From contig JAHLKG010000004.1 in the NCBI GenBank assembly GCA_025526995.1, positions 1,488,001-1,552,000 of the forward strand: a DNA stretch of 64,000 nt. Reading direction: 5' to 3'. This DNA comes from Powellomyces hirtus. Lineage: Eukaryota > Chytridiomycota > Chytridiomycetes > Spizellomycetales > Powellomycetaceae. The notes under the pieces are model-generated. The model was not told the origin of the DNA and searched no databases. It saw only the letters and a list, made by a program, of their open reading frames with translations. Both the position numbers and the translations under genes were made by a program. The stretch's first letter is position 1, and each line of letters begins with the position of its first letter. Of this stretch, positions 44,329 through 55,299 are shown piece by piece.

Positions 44329-47300
44329 ATGGCTCCCACAACTGCAACACCACCGGCCGCGCCAGGGTCGAGCGGCGTCATGTCGCTCTACTGGGAGCTC
44401 GCTTCCGTAGACCCCGAAGTGCGACAGCAAGCCGCCGAGTCACTCCTACGAGCCCTTTACACATTCCAGCAACAGCACGACGCAGCAAAGAACGGTTCTG
44501 CTGTCGCCACCGCCACCACTACGGCCACGGAAGACAATCTGGATGTTTTCTGCGCTCAGGATGTGTCGTATGGAATAAAACGACTTTTGCGTGGATTGCC
44601 GTCCTCGAGAGATGGAGCACGACAAGGGTTTGCTGTGGCATTGACTGAGGTGAGTTGAAGTGTGAGACGAGCTGTCGATACTTGATTTATAGTTCTAAGC
44701 ATGAGCATTCTCCACAGCTGCTGCGAGGATTGGAGTTCTTGGACGTGAGTGTCGTACTTTCGATGCTCACAAAGCTGACTCAAACAGAGGGTGCAAAGGG
44801 ACAGGAGGAGCGGGAGATCCTGTTCGGACGGATATTTGGGCTTATGGCAATCTGCCAGGCGGGTATGCTGTCTCGCACTTCAACGACGGTCGAAGATGTC
44901 AAGAGCATGATTACCAGCCTGTTGAAATACGCTTCGAGCAAGTCGTACCTGAAGGAAATATGCTTCCGGGTATTGCTCACCATTATGGATAACGTGAAGG
45001 GCACACCACTGGAACAGGAAGTTCTCGCGTCCATCATCCCCACAGTTCTGGACAAGGAAATTGAAACTCCCGAGGATCTTTGGTTTGGTATCGTCATGCA
45101 GACTCGCTACCCAGACTTTGAATGGGCCACTGTCCTTCCATCCTGGAAGGACGCCCAGGTTCTCCACCGCAAGAACCAAACCCAGTTGGTTGAGATCTTG
45201 AAGCAGTCCACATATGCCAGTCCACGTATCCACTCTGTATGGGATGCGCTTTTTGACATCCTGCTGAGCTCAGAAATACCAAAGCACTCTATTACCTTGC
45301 GCAATCTATGGAGCAGCTTGGACGAGGCGTTGTACTCTTCGACCCACGAACGCAAGTATCTCGGTATGCAGCTCTTCCAACGAGTCCTCACTCGCGTCGA
45401 AGCTGCGGATGTCCCATTCATTTTCACTCCCCAGCTCCTCCGAACCCTGATCAACAACCTCGCCAAGCACGACAACTACCTCCACAAGATTGCCAAACAA
45501 ACGGCCACCGTCCTCTCCAAACTTGCGCAAGACCGCAAGGATATTGCGCTGCAGCTGGTCTTGCAGCTGGTGGGGAAGAACGGTCACCAGCGGTTTGATG
45601 TCATCACAAGGACGAAAACGGTTGAAACCATTCTTGGCGCGATGGAAGGAGACGATATCCTGACCTATGTGCAGTACCTGGAAACCCAGTTCCTGGACGC
45701 ATCCACCGCCGCCGAAACCACTGTGGAATCGCAACGGCACTGGGTGCTGGATCAGATGACTTCCCTGCTTAAGAACGGACGGATCCCAAAACAAGAGAAA
45801 TGGGTTCAATCTGTGGCGAAATTCGTATGTCTGCATGCCTTCTACGACGTCAAGAAAGCCGACGCCAAGAGCGACCTGCTGAAACCACCTCAGCCACCAG
45901 TTTCTGATGCTACACGCGCTGTATGCAAGGAAAGGTTTTTTGCTCTGCTGGGCACTCTTGCCGCGATGATTCTGAAGGACGAGGCTGGCAAACCACTCCA
46001 CGCCGGACTCATGCAGAACGGACACCTGTGGGTTCGCGACATCTACTCATTCATGGTGGAGTTGTCGGCGAACAAGAACGTCACTGCTGCTGATGAACTG
46101 GACGAGATTGCGACCGAAGCCATCAAGAAGGCCTCCAATGTAGTCACTCAGATGCACGAGGAAACCGCCAAACTGGATGCAGTTCAAAACCGTGATGTCT
46201 TGGCCCAATACCGAGCATTCGAGTTGCTGTTCCTGCACGTTCTTCTTCAGGTGTACACGGAACCCACCGAAGCAATTGATGTGCTGGACGAGTTGGAGAA
46301 CTGCTACAACCTGTTCTTCAAGGAAAAATCCCAGAAAGATAACAAGAAGCGAAAAGCGTCAGACGACGACAGTGATGACGAGGACCACGAGCCCATCGAA
46401 GTTCTGGTTGATGTTCTGATCAGTTTCCTTGCGAAACCGTCTGCCTTGCTGAGGACGCTATCGCAAGAAGTGTTCAAGGTGTTCTGCAATCAGCTCACCA
46501 AGAAGGCTCTGGATCTTATCTTCGAAGTCCTGTCTACCAAGGGAGGGGTCGCTGGAGCCCAGGAGCTGTTCGAAAACGAGGACGATGAGGATGCTATGGA
46601 TATTGACGAGGGACCAATGCCCGAAGGTGCCGACGACGACGAGCAAGATGATGATGAAGAAGATGATGAAGACGACGAGGAGGAAGATGAGGGCGATGAT
46701 GTCAACGCGGAGGTTGACGAAGAGCTTCGGTTGAAGATCAAAGAAGCAATGGGGAACGCCGCCGCCGGGGATGACGATTCGGAGGAAGAGGAGTTCATGG
46801 ACGACGACGAGATGGGCGCGTTTGACGACAAGCTTGCCGAAATCTTCCGTCAGCGTAAAGACATCAAGACCGCCAAGAAGGATCTCAAGCAACAAGTTCT
46901 GCATTTTAAATTCCGCGTTGTGGATCTCCTCGACGTGTTCCTCCGCAAAGCGCCCCAAAGCCCGCTGGTCATTGAGATGATCATGCCCCTCCTTAACCTC
47001 CTGACCACCACCGCCCGCACCGCCGATGAGCAAGATCTGCACGTTCGTCTCGAAGCGCTTGTCAAGAACAAGTTGTTCAAAATCAAGGACGTGCCAAGTG
47101 AACCGGCTCTTGATGCCGACAGAGCCGTAGAGGTCCTCAAGGAAGTGCATGATTACGCGCGCAAGGCGTCAGATGGAACCACGGTTGCCTTGTGCAGTGG
47201 AGCCAGTCTGCTGCTGGTTCGAATCTTGAGCCATTGCGCTGAGCCTGTGGTGGCCGAGGCCAAGACTCCCAAGAAGTCTCCCAAGAAGCGAAAGGTCAAT

Positions 47301-48067
47301 GCTGAGGTAGGCCTAAGAAATCGTAGTTTGACTATTCTATTTGATGTCTAATAATCTTTACTTGCTGTGAATGTAGGCCCAGGCGGCTGAAAAGAAACCT
47401 TTAAGCCGCGTTGCTGCCATCTACCTCGTGTCCCTCACCGACTTCATGACAGCCAACAAAACTCGCGTAAAGCCAATCCTCTTCCTCGACCTCGTGACGC
47501 GGTACCCCAACTACGTCTGGGAACTCCTCCCCGACGTCGTCTCCCTCGCCTCTAGCGCCACCATTAAACCGTACCCGCTCGTGCAATCGCACAATGTCAT
47601 CGTCCGACTCATCCAGCAGATGCCCAAGAACGATGAGGAGGCAAAGAAACCCATCATTCAAGCTGTCTGGCCCCCGTTCATTGCCAATGTTGTTAAGGTC
47701 CTCAATGCTTCCGCAGCGTCTGAGAAGTCGGAGACCGAGGGTTGTGCGTTGAACAAGGAACGTGTTAAGGAGCTGGTCAAGGACCTGTTGGCGCTCGCCC
47801 GAAGAGTGTCTAAGGTAGTCGGAAACGAAGAGGTACGTTCATTCAAAGCTACAGGCTGGTACTTCTCTTATGACTTCATTGACTTACTCACGTCGCTAAT
47901 TGTTTCAGATGCCCGACCTTTGGAAATCCAATGACCTCCAATCCGCTCTCGACGCCGTATGCGGCAGCGACAAATTCACATCCCTCCCGTCGCTCTCGAA
48001 ACAAAGCAAGGAGCTCATGAAGATTGTCAACAATGGCACCAACCCCGTCGCCGCTGAATCATCATAA
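44329..48067 (+). CDS. POL5: POL5/MYBBP1A family nucleolar protein (DNA polymerase phi)
   Basis: Nucleolar HEAT-like protein needed for rRNA synthesis and 60S assembly in yeast; despite the historical name it is not a demonstrated replicative polymerase. Exons 44329-44649, 44718-47306, 47377-47832 and 47909-48067 give 1174 residues. The N-terminus shows the family start (YWELASVDPEVRQQAAESLL; YGIKRLLRGLPSSRDGARQG; VALTELLRGLEFLDV). A helical repeat region follows, with ILFGRIFGLMAICQAG and FLHVLLQVYTEPTEAIDVLD. A strongly acidic Asp/Glu tract at about 740-810 precedes AEIFRQRKDIKTAKKDLKQQ. Near 980 lies KKSPKKRKV, containing PKKRKV, a textbook monopartite nuclear localisation signal. The start at 44329 is preferred because upstream frame residues have no family similarity. 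Confidence 0.93.
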
Positions 48068-49091
48068 ATAGAGCTGCCACTACCATGTCGATCGTGACAG
48101 AGGGATCAGAACCCTCTCCCTACCGCACTCCCACGCGCCCCACACTCACACTCATACACATACTCCATTTCTTTACCACGGATGTATACATTGCTGATTT
48201 TAATATTTCATTTTTTCCGTTCTTGTTTGGCCCGTCGGGGAAATCTGCGTTTGAATTGTTACACATTGGGGCGTGGGCTCACTTGATGCAAATCGTGCTT
48301 TTGACAGACATAAGTGCACAAGGAAGCACCATCGCCTCCGTGGTCATCTCAACGACCATAGTGGTATAGCCGGTTCTGGTATCCGGCTGGCGTAGCATAA
48401 AATTACGGTCTTTTGCATGTTGGTGCTTGAGAGGCCATTGTACCGAAGATGCCATGGAAGGGGGGGGGGGGGGTGAAGGTGAGCATGGGTGCAGTTGCGG
48501 CAAGGCATTGTCAGAACATGCTCAGAGGGATGGCATTCCTATGGTGGCCATCTATCTGCGTGCAAGCAAACAAACAACCACGAAAATACATTCACCACGC
48601 AGAAGGGGAACATCGGAATGCAGATGGCGTTTCACGCGCCGCCGGGTTACTGACTCCTTGCTGCGCTGCATAACATAATCGTTTTCTGCACCGTAATTGA
48701 GATGTCTTTCCACACGCGGAATATCTCTCCTCGCTGTCACAGAGAGCGGAAGCAGGACTAAGCTAGCTTGTACGTCGACTGCGCTAGACTCTCTGTATAG
48801 GCTTGTTTAGCCGAACCCTGGACTATAGCATAGGCACATGAGGCAGGATGAGAAAGAAGTGCAGGCTTTTCATAGGCGGGGCCAAGTTGACGCGTCAGAG
48901 AACAACCAAACATGAAGAGACAACTACGGTGCACCGTGAGTTTTAGACCAGCCAAAAATAACCAAATATATTAAAGGAATTCATAATTGTATCGGCAAGA
49001 ACATGGGAGGGGAGAATGTTGCATGGCGAGAGTAGGCAGGATCTCCAGAGATGTCTGCGGCGCCCAAGCGAGAGAAATATGTGGAGAGTTT
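48068..49091. other. Convergent intergenic region between POL5 and siderophore transporter
   Basis: 1.0 kb holding the 3' flanks of POL5 and the transporter gene. It marks the boundary between the housekeeping block and the siderophore locus. No gene is supported, and a poly-G run is listed separately. Confidence 0.5.
48460..48473. repeat. Poly-G run (14 G)
   Basis: Homopolymer of 14 guanines in the convergent intergenic region. It may be length-variable or a sequencing-sensitive site. Confidence 0.9.
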
Positions 49092-51010
49092 TTACAACGT
49101 GGTGGTAGAGTTGTTGCGATGCTCGGCAGCTTCCTTGACATCCTCATTGTTCGCAACAAGAGAAAGTTCTGAAGATAGAAAAGGGATAATTAGGATCTGC
49201 TTTTCCTTGGCAGGCGGCAGGGAATGGGCGGGAACACTTACCATCGGTGAGCTCCAAGTCCTCAACAAACCAAAGGGCGATGAAAATGGGGAAAAGGAAG
49301 CACAGAGCGACGATGTTGATAATCTTGGCTACGTCAACGTAGGCAAGCTTAACACCGGTCAAAAACGGCTCTGGCAGCGCGCCGGCGAAAACAATGTTTT
49401 CGACGATCTGGGAAACGTTCGCCGCGGGGACTCCTGGGAGATATTCGTTGATCTTGCTGGTCATGAGATTAGTCCAGATTCCTCCCGCGATGGCGCCGCC
49501 GACGGTGCTTCCGATACCGCAGATGGTCAAGAAAACGGCCGTCAACATAGCGACATCTTTGTGAGGCACTGCCGCCTGTGCACCAACTTGGACAGCCGTT
49601 GTCAAAATACCCGTTCCAACGCCGGCCAGGACCTGGGTAGCGATAACCTCAAAGTTGGAGTTCTCAGGTCCCTTCAAATTGATGAGCAGACCGTAGCCAA
49701 TCACTAAAACGGCGGCACCGATGAAGGCAAACGTTTTAAAACGCTTGGTCCAGACCATGAGCGCTCCGACGGCGATGGAGCAAATCGTTCCGGCGATGTT
49801 TGACCCGTTCCACACCCAAGTAGCTTCCTTGAACGAATAGCCGCGCGTTACAACCAGGTATGACGTATAGTAGGCAGCGTAGACACCAAAGGCGACAAAG
49901 AGAAGGAAGCCGGCAATAAAGCATCCGGCAATGGTGCGCTGGGTCAAGAATCGTGGCGGGAAGATAGGGTTGCGGGACATGAACTTTTGTTGGACAAAGA
50001 ACGCGACAAGGATTGCGAAGCCGATGACGATCATAGAGATGATGCGAGCATCTCCCCAACCCCAAGTGTTAGCCTTTGCGAATGGGAACAAGAACACGAA
50101 GAGCCCTGCGATGAGCAAGAGCACGCCCAGCAGATCCATGTGGTGGTGAACGGCAACCCAGAAGTCCTTTGACGCGTAGTTGTTTCCGGGGATTTTCGTA
50201 GTGATTCGCTTCATGGCCCTTCGCTCAATCCAGGCAAGTCCGAGAATGACGGGCTGGGAGACGATCACGATCAGAATGACAATCATTCCATATCCCCACC
50301 TCCAACTGTCGTTGATGATCTCGCCGGTGTTAGGGTCCAAGGCTCCCTCTCCCTGGAAGTGCTCGGCGACAATGGGTCCCACCCACGCGTTGATGACGAA
50401 GGCGTAATCCGGAAGGGAGGAGAAGAACCCACGGGTCCGAAGCGAAGTGGTGTCAGCAATCATAATCTGTTGCATCATGTAAACACCGCTGGTTCCGATG
50501 GTCCAGAGAACGGATGCACCCTATTATTTTTGAAACGATCAATAAATCGGAGACATATTGGGAAGTTAAAAAGCTTTGCCAACTTACTGCATAGGCGCCG
50601 AAACTCTTGGCGACACACATGAGGATGTAACCCAAGGCGTAGGAAACGACGCAGAAAGCCATTGCTTGCCAGCGTCCAAAGACATCGGCAATCTTAGCGA
50701 CGGGAACACGGGTCACGGCGTTGAGGGTACCACTGATGATGCCCATTGTGGCGATGCCCGACGAGTGAGACTTGAAGAATGAGGTGATAAAGGCTTCGAG
50801 GGTGTAGTGGAACTGCAAATTGATGGAGTAGACGTAGGCTACGGCAAGGATACCGATGTAGATGAACCAGAACTCGGCACGAGTGGACGCTTTCCACACG
50901 GCTTCGATTCTTCGCACACCCGCGGCGAGAGCGGCGCCATTGCCATCGTGAGCAGCGGCATCGACAGTTTCCACGTGAGCCTTTTCGGCGTCTTGGTGTG
51001 TGGAATCCAT
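49092..51010 (-). CDS. Siderophore-type MFS transporter (SIT/ARN family)
   Basis: Predicted 12-14-helix plasma-membrane or vesicle transporter of the fungal siderophore-iron family (Sit1/Arn, MirB), proton-coupled in characterised members. Exons 51010-50588, 50520-49242 and 49168-49092 join to 592 residues. The cytosolic N-terminus ends in GVRRIEAVWKAS, the family's conserved entry to helix 1, followed by FIYIGILAVAYVYSINLQ. Other blocks are RVPVAKIADVFGRWQAMAFC (loop 2-3 motif), GASVLWTIGTSGVYMMQQ, a hydrophobic pair split by RAMKRITTKIPGNNYASKDF, and AGVGTGILTTAVQVGAQAAV. The start ATG at 51010 was chosen over an upstream frame extension because it precedes the acidic leader MDSTHQDAEK. It lies tail-to-head downstream of the hydroxylase-acyltransferase gene, so uptake of its product is the natural reading. 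The substrate is not proven. Confidence 0.87.
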
Positions 51011-51986
51011 TGTGAGAAATAGATAGAACTCTGGAAGTGGTTCGTGGAGAGGATGGAGAGTCGAGTGTGGGGGATGGGATCCCACTGGCCTTTATGTAGT
51101 CAAGAAATCGGGGCAAGGGTGAAAGTGCGGGAAGGGAAAGGAAAGAAAAAAACTCAGAGAGATAGATTGGGCCGCAGCCGACAATCAGAAGTAACCGGCG
51201 ATGCCATCAATAACCAGCCCCTAAGTCTGCTCCGCTCTGGTAACATGCTTCCGTCCCGAAGATGAGGAAGATTTTAGACTTTTTTCTGTAGCAAACAGGA
51301 GAGTTTAGGTATCAACAACGAAACGGAACGCGCGGGCTATCCATCCATCCCATGTCGGAACGGAAGTGTGAGATGGGGGAAGTCGAGGTGTTCCGAATCG
51401 GACATCCACAGCCAATCGGATGGAATGAGATGGTGAGACGTTTCACACCTGTCAACGCCTGGCTAAGCACACGTGACTGACATGTCATCTCTGCCCCGAC
51501 GCGCCAAGCTCAGCATAGAGTCGCCGGAGCCTGTGTTAAAGCCATTTATTGTTCGGCAGGCCTGTTAAAGTTGATGCATGTGCACGATGTGAGGTGGATG
51601 TGTGCGACGCATGGTATTGGTTAAGATCAAGTTTGACCCATTATGTAGCGGAGGGTTAAAGAGGGGCTTCGCTAATAATACTTGACATCCTTAAGATGGC
51701 AAACAACACTGAAGGCGATGAAGCGGGTCTCAGCTCACACAGAGTCGATCTCCAATGCTCTTTGAAAGGTGAGTTCAAGTAGGGACGCCTTCAAGTACTC
51801 AGAGAATCACGGGAAATGTATATACTTCTACAGCACGGTTGTAAATCTATGGGTCAGCTATGGTACAAAATTCCAAAAGTCTTATGAGATCCCGGCTTTG
51901 CTAACTTTGTCGCCTGTGAGGCAACATTCATGAGGAAAGATATGGGGACGAATATACGCTTGGCCGCCACTACACAGAAGCGCGGC
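51011..51986. promoter_or_regulatory. Intergenic promoter region of the siderophore transporter
   Basis: 976 bases between two minus-strand genes. AGATAG occurs at 51021-51026 and about 51160-51165. These fit the HGATAR core used by iron-responsive GATA repressors (SreA/Urbs1 family), but such short motifs are expected by chance. No gene is supported. Confidence 0.4.
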
Positions 51987-54390
51987 TCACTTATTGTGTT
52001 GGGATTGCGCATCAGGTGTAAGTGAGACCGGGGTAAGAGTTGCGACATCCGAGGACACGTCCGCTGCTTCTGGCGAGTCTCCTGTTGGCTTCGGTCGCTT
52101 TTCCCACGCAGTTCGCTTTATGCGGACAATGGTTGCGACTTTGTGTGGCAACTGCACGTCGCCGAGAATGTCATACTCCATGAAGTTCTTTATAAAATGT
52201 ATCATCCGGTCGTTGTCGGCCCGCGGTTCACCGACAATCTGTTCTGTCTTTGCGCATGAATTGAAAATGGCGTCGTTCATCGACTCCATCCATGCTTTCA
52301 CGCGATGGGGTCCGCGGTGGGCATCTGATCCGACCAACACGTGGTATCCGCGATCGTATGTCTTAGTCTTGTACACCTTGGACATGATCGGGTCAATGTG
52401 TGCCCAGTACACTTCAAAGTAAGCAAAGGGAATTCCGTCGAACGATGCAATGAGGGGTATGTTGTGAGGTGATTTGAGGACGGAGTCGAGGTAAGCGGCT
52501 TGGTGGGATACCGGGCCGTCTTCATTCCAGAATTTGGCCACTCGCGGCTTATTGTGCCATTCGTGCAAGAGAGGAATGTCGGTGGCCGGGTTGGCGACGC
52601 GCAAGCTGAAGGTTTCCTTGAGCTCGGGAACGTATCTTGTGTAGATGATGGTACCCGGACTCGGCTTAGGTGGATAGACCGACAGAAGAGGATTCTCTGC
52701 CGCTGGTGTGTTGGCGGTCGACGGCTTGGGCTCCACAACGGCGATGGGAGCCTCGACAGCAGGAGACAGGGGCTGCTGGTGAATAGAACCGTTGTTCTCC
52801 AGAGGGTTCAGCTGTGAAACTGTCGATCTGGTCGGCGCACGGAGAGCTTGAGCTTGTGCGTGGCGGGACACAATGGAGTTCAAGACTTCCTCGCTCCTGA
52901 CGCTCATGACTGAGAGCAGGGAATCGGCCAGGCCATGGGTCTCCTCGCAACATCCTTGAACATACACGTTCGCATGGCAGTTTGAGTCGGTAGCAATGCG
53001 ATAGTCGCGTCCGATGACGAGTCCTTGATGCGCGTCCTTGACAAAGTATGGGGAGATTGGCTTGAGGACGTCGATGTGCTCAGATCGTTGGTAGCCGGTA
53101 GCAAGGAAGACAGCGTCGAAAACGGCGTCGTATGTCCTCGGTGCGAACTCTTTGGCTGGGGAGCCTCGTGTTCGAAGGTTCAACACCAATTTCTTGGGCT
53201 CCTTGCTGCTGGTATCGATTCCAAACACCTCATGCTCCGGCATGAGCTCATGTTTTGGCTTGCCATGTGCAGTAGGAAGTCTTTGTTGGTACAGCATGGC
53301 ATAGATCTCGTCGATAAGCGAAGCGTTGACGACCGAGTAGTTGGTTGCGGCATTGCGCCTGAGGAACTCGCGGCGACTCTCCAACGGACGGTTGAAGAAG
53401 TCATCTATGGCATTTGGGTCAAACACCTCGTTCACGAAAGAAGAGTCGTCGGACGGGCGGAGAGCCGTGTCTCGGAAGATGAGCTTAACTTGAGCATTGG
53501 GGTATCGTGCGGCAAGGTCGTAAAAGAGCTCGGCTGCAGATTGGCCTGATCCGACGACGGCAATAGTGTACCGTCCCTCTGAGTCGGGGAGCATATGAGG
53601 GACTCGGTGGGTGTATTGCGACGAGTGTGCGAGGGCAGAGTGGTCCGCATAGGGCCTGGCAAAGGATGGATAGCTTGGTTGCCCACCGACTGCCACTACG
53701 ACGTTCTTGGCCGTTCGGACGATAGGCGCCCGCTTGTCGCTGTTTTTGTATGACGTGACTCGAAGTCTGTCGACGATCCCACTTCTGTGATCGAGCAGCG
53801 GCTCAACGGATGCCACTTGCTCGCCGTAATTGGTGACCGAATCGAACTGCTTGGCGGCCCACTGCAGATACTCGTTGAACTCAACTCGGTATGGGTAGAA
53901 GGAGCCCAAGTTCAGGAACGGTAGCAAGCGGTCGTGTTCTTGCAAGAATCGCAGGAAGGTGAATTTACTGGTGGGGTCGCGGAGCGTAGCGAGATCCTTA
54001 AGGAAGGAGATCTGCATCTTGGTTCCCTCCAACAACATGCCTGAATGCCATTGGAAAGAGTTCTGCTTCTCGATGAAGCTAACGCGTAGCTGCAAACAAT
54101 GATCAGTCAACATCACATTCTTTCTGCTTGACTCCTCTTTCCCTAATGCTCACCCCTTGAGGGTTGGACATTCCACGTATGACTCCCTTGTCGGCCATGC
54201 AGACTGCCGTGGCCAATCCAGCTGGTCCAAAACCGACTCCGAGGACATCGAGAGTCTCGTCAGGCTGAGGAGGGGATGGGGACACGGTGGCGAAATGAAC
54301 GTTGTCGGATGATATGGTAGCGAGGTGTCGTCGGCTGGTGCAAGCCAGCCGCGATGCCCGAGCTACCAGGCCTTTGTGTGTGGGAAGCAT
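51987..54390 (-). CDS. sidA: Fused L-ornithine N5-monooxygenase and N5-hydroxyornithine acyltransferase
   Basis: Bifunctional siderophore enzyme of 779 residues from exons 54390-54154 and 54089-51987. Residues about 45-450 are a SidA-type flavin monooxygenase: FAD motif DVLGVGFGPAGLATAV, substrate-region SFQWHSGMLLEGTKMQISFL with DLATLRDPTSKFTFLRFL, NADPH motif YTIAVVGSGQSAAELFYDL and FLATGYQ. After a Pro/Ala/Ser linker (about 450-510), residues about 520-740 form a GNAT-fold hydroxamate acyltransferase (SidF/SidL, IucB type): LLHEWHNKPRVAKFW, PFAYFEVYWAHIDPI, DRGYHVLVGSDAHRGPHRVK and EPRADNDRMIHFIKNFMEY. Both steps, N5-hydroxylation of ornithine and acylation of the hydroxylamine, would occur on one chain. 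In Aspergillus and fission yeast these are separate proteins. The N-terminal 25 residues are Arg-rich and acid-free, like a mitochondrial presequence. The gene is divergent from the NRPS. Confidence 0.92.
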
Positions 54391-55299
54391 TGAATGCGTT
54401 GTAAGAGGAGGAGAAAAATGCTGCTCAGCGCATAGATTAACTCGGCAAAGGGTCGGTACTTCCTTTCCCTGGGCGGACTTTTATGCGAAACAAAGTCTCT
54501 TCCCGCTGAACCCGCTTTCAAGACGCGCGCGGGTGTGCGGGATTTTGGAGGATTCCGGGATGGCTTGGTAGCACCCATGCGCGCTGTCGTCAATCGGCCA
54601 CCATAACCTTTACCCGGGTCCCTCATCAATCCCTTCCTCCACCGCTGTGAACCCTTCTGCGCTGCCAGGTCTCCACATTTTTTTTTGTTTCTTGTTCCTT
54701 CATTATGCGCACCGTGGATTGATGGCATGACTTGATCGGGGTCCTGTTGGCGGTTCCCATTAGCGAGATTGTTCCGACTTGTGTTCAGCAAGGTCTTACT
54801 GCGCCACACTGAGACGCGTCGCTTAAAGTTCTTCATTTCCCAGCCGTGTGTGACAGAACAGGTTAGAGCTACTTTTTTGCACACCTGCGTCTGCTTTTCA
54901 TTGGCGGCTGGCCCCGTTCGGCCTTTGCCTCGGGTGCAGTTTTGTTTGTTTTCGGGTCATCGAAGTCCGATGCACGGTTGGGCATCTGGTTTTCGAGATT
55001 ACTCAGCACGAGGTCGGCCGCGTGGGATGCGATGTGGTCTCCGGACGGGACGGGAGCGGGGGGGAGGGCTTTTCCAGTGGGACGGGGGAGCATTGCCGGG
55101 TGTTCATGTATGGCTCCACAGTCGTCGGAGTTCGCGGAAGAGTCTAGATTTTGGTTGTGGATTTTGTTCACGTCACCAACTCTACGGTTTCTGCGTCCGA
55201 CCGAGTTCTTCAGATGCCGGAGCTCTTCCGTTTCATTTTGTATATATGGTAGATTGTCCACTTGTCGCTCCTCTCCACTGAGAATATCAGCATTTTACA
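54391..55299. promoter_or_regulatory. Bidirectional promoter of the siderophore biosynthetic genes
   Basis: 909 bases shared by the monooxygenase-acyltransferase gene (minus) and the NRPS (plus). It holds an ATTGG (reverse CCAAT) near 54900 and a TATA box close to the NRPS start. I found no HGATAR site on either strand; the only GATA core, reverse of TATC near 55285, is followed by T. No gene is supported. Confidence 0.6.
55241..55247 (+). promoter_or_regulatory. TATA box of the NRPS gene
   Basis: TATATAT lies about 55 nt upstream of the NRPS start codon at 55300, at a distance suited to TATA-driven initiation. Confidence 0.6.

Noticed and set aside
51021..51165. AGATAG motifs as iron-responsive GATA sites for the transporter
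   Set aside because: Two six-base motifs in about 1 kb are at chance level and one lies within the probable leader. They are reported only in the promoter note.
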